From the NCBI GenBank assembly GCA_964642725.1, contig CAZXQG010000016.1:1-64000 (forward strand): DNA of 64,000 bases. Direction: 5' to 3'. Positions within the stretch are counted from its first letter, which is position 1. Every line of letters begins with the position of its first letter. Of this stretch, positions 32,778-41,515 are shown one piece after another. This DNA comes from JAGVPT01 sp964642725. GTDB lineage: Bacteria; Bacteroidota; Ignavibacteria; UBA10030; UBA8401. The notes below the pieces were generated by a model. That model ran no database searches. It had not been told where the DNA came from and worked only from the letters and a program-made list of their open reading frames with translations. Position numbers and translations under genes: made by a program.

Positions 32778-35700
32778 GTGCACAAAAGGATACTTGTGTT
32801 GACGGCGTTTTTAGTCTTTTATGCCGGCCGCATGATTGCGCAAATTGAGCCGGCGGTCGGCATTCGGAAGAATACTCCGACGGTTCATGCGCTGAAGAAT
32901 CTCATCATTATTGCCGCTCCCGGGAAGAAGATCGAGCACGGGACAATCGTGGTTCGGGACGGCGTCATAGAATCTGCGGGCGCAAACATTACGATTCCCG
33001 CCGACGCCAGGGTGTGGGATTGCTCCGGCTTAACGGCCTACGCCGGGCTGATCGATCTCTATACCGACATCGGCCAGCCTAAGCCCCCGGTGCCGGGACA
33101 GCCTTCTTCGGCTGCGCCGACCGCTCAACCCCTGCGCGGTTCTGCTCACTGGAATTCGCAGGTTCATCCCGAGACTTCAGGAGCAGAACAATTCCTTCCG
33201 GACAAAGACACCGCCGAAAAATTTCGGGCACTCGGTTTCACGACTGTTCTTTCGGCGCCGTCGAACGGAATTTTTCATGGCTCGAGCGCTCTTGTGGCCA
33301 TTGGTGATGGAAGTGCCAATACATCGATAGTGAGGGACAATGTCACACAAAACATTTCCTTTTCGCGCGACTCGTTCGGGGATTCTTATCCCAATTCGCT
33401 CATGGGTGCAATTGCACTGATTCGCCAGACATTCATTGACGCTCACTGGTACGCCGATGCGTTGAAGATTTTTGTCCAAAATCCTGCGCAGGATCGTCCC
33501 GAAGAGAATAAATCCCTTTCGGCACTCGAAGCTTCTGCGTCAGGAAAACAGCCGGTTATTTTCGAAACGGCCGACGAACAGAACATTCTGCGCGCGGCAA
33601 AGATCGCAAAAGAATTTTCTCTTTCATTCTGGATTCGGGGAAACGGATACGAATACCGCCGGCTCGACGCGGTAAAAGAAACGAACGCGCCGATCATTCT
33701 CCCCGTCAATTTCCCCGATGCACCGAACGTCAACACGACCGGGGACGCGCTCGATGTCGGCTTTGATGAATTGCGCCATTGGGATTTCGCGCCCGAGAAT
33801 CCCGCGCGGCTCAAACGGGCAGGAGTGACGTTTGCTTTAACGACCTCTACCCTGAAAGACGTGTCAAAATTCAGAATGCTTGTTCGAACTGCGATTGACC
33901 GGGGATTGAACGCCGACGATGCGCTTGCATCGTTGACGACGATCCCGGCGAAAATGCTTGGAATGGAGAAACAGTTCGGCACGATCGAATCGGGTAAAGC
34001 GGCAAATTTCGTTCTCGCCGACGGCGAGTTGTTCGGGGAGAAAACAAAAATTAGAGAGACATGGGTGGATGGAATTAGATACGAAGTGAAAGCACCGGCG
34101 CAAGCCGAAGCACGGGGAACATGGTCGTACTCGCTGAACATCTCTATTGCAAAGAAAGATACCGGCTCGCTCATAATTGCCGGCGAACCTGAAGCCCTTT
34201 CGGGATTTGTATCTCGCGGTGTGGTTAAAGTCAAATCGACATCCGCGGCGATTGCCGGAAAAAATATTACGCTCGTGTTTGAAGGCGATTCACTCGGTTA
34301 TGCCGGAGTGGTTCGGCTCGCCGGTGTAGCTCAAGACTCGACGATCACCGGAACAGGAGCAATGCCGGATGGTTCCGACATCAGATGGTCTGCACAGTTT
34401 ATAAAGCCGTTTGTTGAACCCCCCGATACGACAAAGAAACCTGAAGCAGTGCACGCGTCGTTCGAAGTTGTTTATCCGGACGGGGCGTTCGGAAGAAAAA
34501 CTCTACCGGAACAGCCGGAAAATATTTTGGTCAAAGGGGGATATGTTTGGACGAGCGGTCCGCAGGGAAATCTCGAGAACACCGACATCCTCTACACAAA
34601 AGGGAAAGTTGCAAAGATTGGAAAGAACATTGCCCCTCCGAACGGGGCCGTGGTTATTGATGCAACCGGAAAACACGTCACCGCCGGGTTAATCGACTGC
34701 CATTCCCACACAGCAATCTCGGATGGAGTAAACGAAGCGGGGAGGGCTATTTCAGCCGAAGTACGCATCGGCGATGTCGTGGATGCAAACGATGTGGCGA
34801 TTTACCGGGAACTCGCCGGAGGACTAACGGTTGCTCATCTGCTCCATGGTTCTGCAAATCCGATCGGAGGCCAGAATCAAGTGGTGAAGCTTCGTTGGGG
34901 AATGCTGCCCGACGACATGAAATTTGAGGGAGCTCCTAAAAGCATCAAATTCGCTCTTGGCGAAAATGTAAAGCAATCGAACTGGGGGGACCGGTATACA
35001 ACCCGGTATCCGCAGACGAGGATGGGGGTCGAGCAGATCATCCGCGATGAGTTTAGCGCGGCTCGAGATTATGAAAGGAAAATGGAAGCGGCGAAGAACG
35101 AACCGAACAAAATCCCGCCGCGGAGGGATTTGGAACTGGACGCAATCGTTGAAATTCTGAACGGAACGCGGCTCGTTCATTCCCACTCGTACCGCCAGGA
35201 TGAAATTCTCATGTTGATTCGTGTCGCGGATGATTTCGGTTTCAAGGTCGCAACATTCCAGCATGGGCTGGAAGGATACAAGATCGCCGAAGCGATTGCG
35301 AAACACGGCGCGGGTGTCTCGACCTTCAGCGATTGGTGGGCGTACAAATATGAAGTGATCGACGCAATTCCATACAACGGCGCTCTCATGCACGATGTCG
35401 GCGTGGTCGTGTCGTACAATTCCGACAGCGACGAACTCGCACGACGCTTGAACACCGAGGCAGCGAAGGCCGTAAAATACGGAGGCCTGAGCGAGGAAGA
35501 AGCGCTGAAGTTTGTGACGATCAACCCCGCCAAGCAATTGCGCATTGACAACCGCGTCGGCTCGATTGAGGTAGGGAAGGACGCCGACTTTGTCATCTGG
35601 AGCGGCTCTCCGCTGTCAACCTACTCCGTGTGCGAGCAAACGTGGATTGACGGAAGAAGGTACTTTGACCGGGACGAAGACCGTGCGATGAACGCGGAGA

Positions 35701-35834
35701 TTCTGAAAGAGCGCGCCGTGCTGATCCAAAAAATTCTCACGACGAAAAAGTCCGCTTCCGGAAGCGGAATGCCTGCGATGCCGACAAAGAAATCTTCGTA
35801 CTCATGCCACATCGAAGACGGAGGTGTTCAATGA
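32778..35834 (+). CDS. Exported amidohydrolase-superfamily protein, two modules
   Basis: The 1018-residue protein has a signal peptide (ILVLTAFLVFYAGRMIAQ) and two amidohydrolase modules. The C-terminal module (from about residue 590) has the metal motif AGLIDCHSHT, a later HSHSYRQDE, and the Asp in SYNSDSDEL, and ends with NPAKQLRIDNRVGSIEVGKDADFVIW. The N-terminal module has the same beta-sandwich entry and end (IPAKMLGMEKQFGTIESGKAANF) but AGLIDLYTDIG has lost the HxH ligands, so it is probably inactive. GTG 32778 is chosen because AAAGGAGG precedes it by four bases; the upstream TTG lies before that site. The substrate is unknown; imidazolonepropionase-like enzymes are the nearest recognised group. 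Confidence 0.88.
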   Translation: MHKRILVLTAFLVFYAGRMIAQIEPAVGIRKNTPTVHALKNLIIIAAPGKKIEHGTIVVRDGVIESAGANITIPADARVWDCSGLTAYAGLIDLYTDIGQPKPPVPGQPSSAAPTAQPLRGSAHWNSQVHPETSGAEQFLPDKDTAEKFRALGFTTVLSAPSNGIFHGSSALVAIGDGSANTSIVRDNVTQNISFSRDSFGDSYPNSLMGAIALIRQTFIDAHWYADALKIFVQNPAQDRPEENKSLSALEASASGKQPVIFETADEQNILRAAKIAKEFSLSFWIRGNGYEYRRLDAVKETNAPIILPVNFPDAPNVNTTGDALDVGFDELRHWDFAPENPARLKRAGVTFALTTSTLKDVSKFRMLVRTAIDRGLNADDALASLTTIPAKMLGMEKQFGTIESGKAANFVLADGELFGEKTKIRETWVDGIRYEVKAPAQAEARGTWSYSLNISIAKKDTGSLIIAGEPEALSGFVSRGVVKVKSTSAAIAGKNITLVFEGDSLGYAGVVRLAGVAQDSTITGTGAMPDGSDIRWSAQFIKPFVEPPDTTKKPEAVHASFEVVYPDGAFGRKTLPEQPENILVKGGYVWTSGPQGNLENTDILYTKGKVAKIGKNIAPPNGAVVIDATGKHVTAGLIDCHSHTAISDGVNEAGRAISAEVRIGDVVDANDVAIYRELAGGLTVAHLLHGSANPIGGQNQVVKLRWGMLPDDMKFEGAPKSIKFALGENVKQSNWGDRYTTRYPQTRMGVEQIIRDEFSAARDYERKMEAAKNEPNKIPPRRDLELDAIVEILNGTRLVHSHSYRQDEILMLIRVADDFGFKVATFQHGLEGYKIAEAIAKHGAGVSTFSDWWAYKYEVIDAIPYNGALMHDVGVVVSYNSDSDELARRLNTEAAKAVKYGGLSEEEALKFVTINPAKQLRIDNRVGSIEVGKDADFVIWSGSPLSTYSVCEQTWIDGRRYFDRDEDRAMNAEILKERAVLIQKILTTKKSASGSGMPAMPTKKSSYSCHIEDGGVQ

Positions 35835-37243
35835 AGAAGACAGAATACAGAAGACAGGAGACAGAAGACAGAAGAGAGGAGACAGAATACAGAAGACAGA
35901 TTACGGAAGTTAGAATGAAGAGGTACTTGTTAATAGCTCTTTATTGTTCATTGTTGATTGTTCATTGCTCATTGTTTGCTTCCGACCCCGTCCCTTCAAA
36001 AAGACAAGACCATCCTATTGCATTGACCGGTGCGACGATCCATCCGGTGACCGGTCCCGAGATTTCGAACGGAACGATTCTTTTTGAAAACGGAAAGTTC
36101 ACCGGCATCGGAACAGACGTCTTGCTTCCTGCAAATGTGGAGAAAATCGACGTTGCCGGAAAGCATATCTATCCGGGACTTATCAACGCGAATTCAACGG
36201 TTGGATTGACAGAGATTGAAGCTGTTCGCGCCACGAACGATTACGCCGAAACAGGCCAGATCAATCCGAACGTGAGGAGCGAGATTGCAGTCAACCCGGA
36301 AAGCGAATTAATTCCGACGTTGCGCGCAAACGGCGTGCTCATTGCCAATGTGATGCCTCAGGGGGGACTGATCGCGGGACGTTCGGCGGCAATTATGATG
36401 GATGGATGGACGCAAGAAGATGTTGTGCTTAAAGCGCCTGTCGGATTGGTGATCTTATGGCCGCAGATGGCGATATCGCATGCGCCGTGGGTGCGCCAGA
36501 CAGAAGAAGAGCAGAAGAAAAACCGGGACAAACAGCTGAAGGAACTCAACGACGCGTTCGCCGATGCCCGCGCGTACATGATCGCGAAGAAATCGGAGGC
36601 GGCGAAAGGAATTCCGTACCACGCGACCGATCTCAGATGGGAAGCGATGATTCCAGTCCTGGAAAAGAAAATTCCGGTTTTCGTCAACGCCAACGAAATA
36701 CGCCAGATTGAGGCAGCAGTTCAGTGGTCCAGGGACGAAAATGTCAAGCTTGTCATTGTCAGCGGAAGAGATTCGTGGCGGGCAGCCGATCTTCTGAAGG
36801 CAAACAATGTTTCCGTTATTGTCGGCCCGACCCTTGACGAGCCGAGGCGCCAATGGGAACCGTACGACGATGCGTTTACCGTCCCGTCGAAGTTACATGC
36901 GGCGGGCGTTCAGTTTGCGATCTCCGGTGAAGGAGAGGCGTTCGGAGAACGGAATACTCCTTACCATGCGGCGATGGCAGCCGCATACGGCCTGCCGAGA
37001 GATGAAGCGCTGAAGGCGGTGACGATTTACCCGGCAAGAATTCTCGGCATCGACGCTCAAGCCGGTTCCTTGGAAATCGGCAAAGACGCCTCGCTCATCG
37101 TTACGAACGGCGATCCGCTCGAAATTGAAACTAACGTCCAAATGGAATTCATCCAGGGTAAAAAGATCGACCTGCGGAGCCGGCACACGATTCTCTACGA
37201 CAAGTACCGTGAGAAATACAAACAGCTGGGAATTTTGAAATAG
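35831..37243 (+). CDS. Amidohydrolase-like exported protein, metal ligands missing
   Basis: The protein has the amidohydrolase frame (GATIHPVTGPEISNGTILFENGK, VAGKHIYPGLINANSTVGL, and the end YPARILGIDAQAGSLEIGKD) but no HxH after PGLI, so it is likely non-catalytic or uses other ligands. ATG 35831 overlaps the previous stop (ATGA) and follows GGAGG, giving 470 residues. Between it and the signal peptide (ATG 35915, alternative start, 442 residues) lie 28 codons of a purine-rich repeat, so the export signal is internal if 35831 is used. It is probably coupled to the upstream amidohydrolase and may be its partner subunit (inference). Confidence 0.82.
   Translation: MKKTEYRRQETEDRREETEYRRQITEVRMKRYLLIALYCSLLIVHCSLFASDPVPSKRQDHPIALTGATIHPVTGPEISNGTILFENGKFTGIGTDVLLPANVEKIDVAGKHIYPGLINANSTVGLTEIEAVRATNDYAETGQINPNVRSEIAVNPESELIPTLRANGVLIANVMPQGGLIAGRSAAIMMDGWTQEDVVLKAPVGLVILWPQMAISHAPWVRQTEEEQKKNRDKQLKELNDAFADARAYMIAKKSEAAKGIPYHATDLRWEAMIPVLEKKIPVFVNANEIRQIEAAVQWSRDENVKLVIVSGRDSWRAADLLKANNVSVIVGPTLDEPRRQWEPYDDAFTVPSKLHAAGVQFAISGEGEAFGERNTPYHAAMAAAYGLPRDEALKAVTIYPARILGIDAQAGSLEIGKDASLIVTNGDPLEIETNVQMEFIQGKKIDLRSRHTILYDKYREKYKQLGILK
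35836..35914. repeat. Purine-rich AGAAGACAGA-type repeat inserted in frame
   Basis: The stretch is built of imperfect units of about 21 bases such as AGACAGAATACAGAAGACAG, coding TEYRRQ and TEDRR(Q/E). ATGAAG occurs both just before it (35831) and just after it (35915), 84 bases apart, so the reading frame is kept. Similar purine repeats occur between genes in other bacteria (from memory). Confidence 0.75.
35926..35972. repeat. T-rich TTGTTCATTG-type repeat coding a signal peptide
   Basis: This run of ATTGTTCATTG-like units codes LLIALYCSLLIVHCSLF. Its bases 35951-35967 are identical to 24405-24421 in a non-coding region, which shows that a dispersed repeat has become the signal peptide or supplied part of it. 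Confidence 0.6.
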
Positions 37244-37268
37244 ATTTTCAACTTGGTCAAACGGTCGC

Positions 37269-37898
37269 ATGGAAGGCAGCATTGTTCGGGTCGTCAAATT
37301 AGATCTCAACCAGCGGCGGAAGAGGTGGCTCCTGATCAACGACACGTATCCGGGAATCATGATAGCCGTCGCCGGAGTTGGCATATTGGACAGCGGTCAA
37401 TTCACGATCATTGCCTTCGCCAATATCATTGCGGGCGCCGCGTTAATACGATTCGGCGTGAAGGAATGGCGGTCGTCTCCCGGAAAAGAGACGCGTGGGA
37501 TTCATTGGTTCGACGTCATCGGCGGTGTTGTGACAATACTCGATGCGCTAACCATCTACAAACCGTGGAAAGGGTTTCAACCGGCGTGGCTGTATTTTGG
37601 CGTTGGGTTGGCGGCGATCGCAAAAGGCGTCTTCGGAATAAAAATTCCCAGCTTCCGGCGATTGGTTATTTTCACTGATGGATTCAAGATCCGCACTTCC
37701 CCATTTTCCGCCTTCAAGAGCAAGTGGAGCGATACGCAGTCTCTCGCATTCGAAGGGGCCAAAATTCATTTGACGGAGAAAAAAAATAAAAAGCGGTCGT
37801 ATACGCTACGTGGCACCGAGAACGCATCGGAAGCGATCGACGCACTGATGGAAGCAGCCCGTGCCAACGGGGTGCATGTTGTGGAGGGGGGCAATTAA
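37269..37898 (+). CDS. Membrane protein with PH-like tail, unknown function
   Basis: The 209-residue product has hydrophobic stretches near residues 28-45, 45-63, 80-95 and 105-122, then a soluble C-terminal half (RRLVIFTDGFKIRTSPFSAFKSKWSD...FEGAKIHLTEKK) that looks like a small beta-rich PH-type domain. No strong ribosome site is seen before ATG 37269. It follows the amidohydrolase by 25 bases and closes that cluster. Confidence 0.6.
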   Translation: MEGSIVRVVKLDLNQRRKRWLLINDTYPGIMIAVAGVGILDSGQFTIIAFANIIAGAALIRFGVKEWRSSPGKETRGIHWFDVIGGVVTILDALTIYKPWKGFQPAWLYFGVGLAAIAKGVFGIKIPSFRRLVIFTDGFKIRTSPFSAFKSKWSDTQSLAFEGAKIHLTEKKNKKRSYTLRGTENASEAIDALMEAARANGVHVVEGGN

Positions 37899-37967
37899 AT
37901 CTATAGTTAGAATACAACCGGTCGGTACCGGATGCCTTCAGATTTCCTGCACAAGGAGTAATCGATA

Positions 37968-38642
37968 ATGAAAATCAAAGCGATAGTTTTCGGAGCCACC
38001 GGAATGGTCGGGGAGGGAGTTCTTCACGAATGTCTCAACCACGCAAACGTAGAATCGGTCTTAGTCATAGGCAGAAAACCGTGTAATGTGAACCATCCTA
38101 AACTGAAAGAGATTGTCCACTCTGATTTTTTCAACTATTCTGCAATAGAAGAACAACTCAGAGGTTATGATGCTTGTTATTTCTGTCTCGGAGTTTCTTC
38201 TGTGGGAAAGAACGAAAAAGTTTATACGCGGATCACATATGACCTTACGATGAGCGCTGCGAGGACATTGTCACGGCTCAACACCGGCATGACGTTCTGC
38301 TATGTGTCGGGGGCAGGGACCGACAGCACTGAAAAAGGACGCGTAATGTGGGCACGGGTGAAAGGGAAAACGGAGAACGATTTGACAAAGCTCCCATTCA
38401 AAGTGGCTTACGCGTTCAGGCCTGGATTTATCAAACCGACCAAAGGCTTGAAAAACGCTTTTAAATTATCCACAGCAATTGGATTGATCTACCCGGTTTT
38501 GAAAACACTCTTCCCAAAATATGTCTGCACTCTTCACGATCTGGGCCTTGCGATGATCCAGGTAACATTGATAGGATATCCTCAAAGAACTATTGAGAAT
38601 AAGGATATTGCTCAACTTGCTAAAACTGACTCGCCGAAGTAA
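37968..38642 (+). CDS. NAD(P)-binding Rossmann protein, atypical SDR/YbjT-like
   Basis: The 224-residue protein begins with a Rossmann dinucleotide motif, IVFGATGMVGEGV, and continues with VLVIGRKP and CYFCLGVSSVGKN. The C-terminal half (AYAFRPGFIKPTKG) matches short atypical dehydrogenases of the NmrA/YbjT type. A catalytic YxxxK is not clear. AAGGAG lies nine bases before ATG 37968. The next gene begins 14 bases after its stop. Confidence 0.8.
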   Translation: MKIKAIVFGATGMVGEGVLHECLNHANVESVLVIGRKPCNVNHPKLKEIVHSDFFNYSAIEEQLRGYDACYFCLGVSSVGKNEKVYTRITYDLTMSAARTLSRLNTGMTFCYVSGAGTDSTEKGRVMWARVKGKTENDLTKLPFKVAYAFRPGFIKPTKGLKNAFKLSTAIGLIYPVLKTLFPKYVCTLHDLGLAMIQVTLIGYPQRTIENKDIAQLAKTDSPK

Positions 38643-38655
38643 GGAAGGGAGCAGA

Positions 38656-39210
38656 ATGACGATTTACATTGCATTATTGCGCGGAATAAATGTGAGCGGG
38701 CAGAAGATCATAAAAATGGAAGACTTGAAAAAGGCTTTCGAATCTTTGCGCTATAAACATGTAACGACGTACGTCCAGAGCGGAAATGTTGTTTTCGGAT
38801 CATCGGCGTCAAATACTGCGGTTCTGCGGAAACAAATTGAAAAGAAGCTGCTAAAAGCCTTCGAATTTGAAGTTCCCACTATTGTGAAAACACTGAAGGA
38901 AATTGAAGAAACAATAATGCGGAATCCCTTTAAGAAAGTAAAAGAGGAAGAAGGTGAAAAATTGCATGTCACTTTTTTGGCGGGAAGTCCGGCCAAAGCC
39001 GCGGCGGAGAATTTGGCGGCAGTAAAAAATGACTCTGATGAGATTCGTTTATCAGGGACTGAAGTGTATATTTTGTGCCGGAATGGGTACGGCAAGACTC
39101 TCTTCTCAAACTCCTTCATCGAAAAGAGACTCGGAGTTTCCGCTACAACAAGGAATTGGGCAACGGTAGGCAAACTTCTCAGCCTCGGCACTGCCGCCGC
39201 CGAAATATAG
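38656..39210 (+). CDS. DUF1697 family protein
   Basis: The 184-residue product begins TIYIALLRGINVSGQKIIKM and has YVQSGNVVF and the C-terminal SFIEKRLGVSATTRNWATV, the typical signatures of DUF1697, a family of unknown function. ATG 38656 follows AAGGGAG by four bases; an upstream start at 38593 would overlap the preceding gene and adds no family sequence. Probably cotranscribed with the Rossmann protein gene. Confidence 0.9.
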   Translation: MTIYIALLRGINVSGQKIIKMEDLKKAFESLRYKHVTTYVQSGNVVFGSSASNTAVLRKQIEKKLLKAFEFEVPTIVKTLKEIEETIMRNPFKKVKEEEGEKLHVTFLAGSPAKAAAENLAAVKNDSDEIRLSGTEVYILCRNGYGKTLFSNSFIEKRLGVSATTRNWATVGKLLSLGTAAAEI

Positions 39211-39242
39211 TACTGTTTCAATGAATTATTCCTGTTTTTTTT

Positions 39243-39326
39243 TCCGCCAAAACGCCAGGCACACCGAGAAGTTATGGGTTAAAGGACAATAATACTCTTG
39301 GCGCTCTCCGCGTCTTGGCGGTAAAC
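39243..39326. repeat. Dispersed CCGCCAA...TTGGCGG repeat element
   Basis: CCGCCAAAACGCC at the left and GCGTCTTGGCGG at the right form imperfect inverted ends around a spacer. The element belongs to the same intergenic class as the copies at 4725 and 56710. Confidence 0.5.
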
Positions 39327-39407
39327 AAAGATTATTTTGAGACCCGCACCTGTTCTCTCTTTTCTTGCTATTGAATCCAAAAATCATCCAACCTTAAAAA
39401 TTATTAT

Positions 39408-41075
39408 ATGAACCGAAGACATTTTATACAGCTTTCAGGGTCAGCGCTGACGGGCTTACTATTTGTGAAAAGAATGCACGCAGCTGGCATATCGATCGAT
39501 TTGGTGTACCTCCCGGAAAAGCTATTCGTGCGACTTGATGATGGTTTGCATGAACTAGCTCCTGCGGGGAAAGAAACCTGGTCGTACGGTAATGTTGATG
39601 TTCACCTCACGCATTCCGATGATACGTTGTCGGCAAAATTACTTTCCCCCAAAGATTCAGTTCACGAGGTGGTATTGCAATGGGCATATCCGGTAAACAA
39701 CGATGCAACCGTTTTAGGAGACCATTGGGAAAGAACGTACGGAGATGTGTCTTTTCGGTCAGCGTCTTTCGAAAGAAAAATGCCCTGGTATTTTATCCAA
39801 CACGACGGAAAGATGACAACATGTTTTGGAGTGAAGACAGGATGCCGTGCCATATGCAATTGGCAATTAGGTAATGGCCAATTGCAGCTAACCATGGACA
39901 CACGCAGTGCCGGCATAGGCGTGCAATTGGGCGACCGAGTTCTGGATTGTGCAGAGATTATTGCAACAAAAACAACGGAGGATGAGAATACTTTTGCGAC
40001 GGCCCGCCGGTTTTGCGGCATGATGTGCGACAAGCCGCTTCTTCCCAAACTTCCCGTCTATGGCATTAATGATTGGTATTTTGCCTACGGCAACAATTCA
40101 TCCGATCTCATTCTACAGCACACATCGCTGCTGGCGAATCTGGCAACGGATGCCGGGAACCTCCCTTTCTCCGTCATCGATGCCGGGTGGGCTTCCTATT
40201 CCCCGTTGCTTCCCGGCGATTGCTGCTGGCAGGATGATTTTTTACGGCCGAATGATAAGTTTAAAGACATGCAGAAGCTGGCGAACGATATTAAGAAACT
40301 CGGAATGCGTCCGGGGCTGTGGACAAGGCCATTGTGTGCGGCGCATGATGCCCCGCGGCAGTTGCTGCTGCCAACGATTCCCGGCAGAGATGATCCCAAA
40401 AACCCGGTGCTCGATCCGTCTATCGAGGAGAACATAGCGCATGTGAATCGCATCATCTCTACATACAAACAGTGGGGTTTCGAAATGGTGAAGCATGATT
40501 TCACCACGTTCGATATCACAGGAAGATGGGGATTTGAGATGAAAGACGGCTTTACCGCTGCCGGATGGCGTTTTCATGACAACACAAAGACAACAGCGGA
40601 AGTTATTTTGCATTTGTATCAATCAATACGCGAAGCGGCGGGAGAAATGTATCTCATCGGCTGCAACACGGTAAGCCATTTATCGGCGGGTATTTTCGAA
40701 CTCAACCGCATTGGTGATGATACCAGCGGAAAGGAATGGGATCGCACGCGCAAAATGGGGGTGAACACACTCGGTTTTCGCATGATACAACACAATCATT
40801 TTTATGCCGCAGACGGCGATTGTGTCGGCTTAACCAAAAATGTGCCGTGGGCTAAAAATAAACAATGGATGCAACTGCTGGCAGAGAGCAGCGCTCCGTT
40901 GTTTATTTCCGCCCAGCCGGATGCGCTCGGCGAAGAGCAACGGCAGTTCATCAAGTATTGTTTTTCCGCGGCGGCAAAACCGATGCCCGCGGCTGAACCG
41001 CTCGACTGGTTGACGAATCAATGGCCACAACAATGGAGACTTAACGGAAGCATGCGAGCGTTCGACTGGAGTTGA
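39408..41075 (+). CDS. Clan GH-D glycosidase (alpha-galactosidase-like), Tat-type signal
   Basis: The 555-residue protein starts MNRRHFIQLSGSALTGLLF, a twin-arginine-type export signal. A beta-sandwich N-terminal domain precedes a TIM barrel with VIDAGWASY, GLWTRPL and EMVKHDFTTFD. D364 in KHDF is the likely nucleophile, as in the KxD motif of GH27/GH36 enzymes, and Asp in NRIGDDTSG is a candidate acid/base. The C-terminal domain is short. The substrate may be an alpha-galactoside, but this family also contains other activities. A hairpin follows the stop. Confidence 0.8.
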   Translation: MNRRHFIQLSGSALTGLLFVKRMHAAGISIDLVYLPEKLFVRLDDGLHELAPAGKETWSYGNVDVHLTHSDDTLSAKLLSPKDSVHEVVLQWAYPVNNDATVLGDHWERTYGDVSFRSASFERKMPWYFIQHDGKMTTCFGVKTGCRAICNWQLGNGQLQLTMDTRSAGIGVQLGDRVLDCAEIIATKTTEDENTFATARRFCGMMCDKPLLPKLPVYGINDWYFAYGNNSSDLILQHTSLLANLATDAGNLPFSVIDAGWASYSPLLPGDCCWQDDFLRPNDKFKDMQKLANDIKKLGMRPGLWTRPLCAAHDAPRQLLLPTIPGRDDPKNPVLDPSIEENIAHVNRIISTYKQWGFEMVKHDFTTFDITGRWGFEMKDGFTAAGWRFHDNTKTTAEVILHLYQSIREAAGEMYLIGCNTVSHLSAGIFELNRIGDDTSGKEWDRTRKMGVNTLGFRMIQHNHFYAADGDCVGLTKNVPWAKNKQWMQLLAESSAPLFISAQPDALGEEQRQFIKYCFSAAAKPMPAAEPLDWLTNQWPQQWRLNGSMRAFDWS

Positions 41076-41515
41076 TTGCTGACGAGCCGGATCGGGTCAG
41101 CAGGAAGCGGTCGCTGTGAATCACTTTCCGGATGTTTGCGTCTGAACCTCCAGCCGGCCGGCGAGGGTTTTTCTTGCCCAATCTCTACCTATCTTTTATC
41201 CCCCTTGATTTTTGTTTCTTTTTCTCCTACACTCACATGAGGGAGTTGGTCTTGTGGGCAAGTCTATTATCCACGATCACCGGCTGGGCGACAGAAATGC
41301 ACACTTCGCGAAATCCATCGCATTGGGGTTTGGTGTACGATCCCGCGCTTCACAACTATCAATATCGACCATCTAAGTCGCAACAAAACTATCTTCGTAC
41401 CGTAGCCGCACGCTTGTCCACCCAACAACCGCTTGATATGCGGAGAACGCCGCGCGTTCATCCCTTTTTGTTTTTTATTCCGCGGTAAAGACGTTCGCAG
41501 AGAGAGGAGTACTTT
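41076..41515. other. 440-base intergenic region with hairpin
   Basis: TGCTGAC (41077-41083) pairs with GTCAGCA (41096-41102), with CCG/CGG inside, just after the glycosidase stop; no T-run follows. A frame of 118 codons at 41132-41488 has no motif and no ribosome site and is not called. Confidence 0.6.

Noticed and set aside
41132..41488. Plus-strand frame of 118 codons between glycosidase and serpin
   Set aside because: No ribosome site, no motif, irregular composition.
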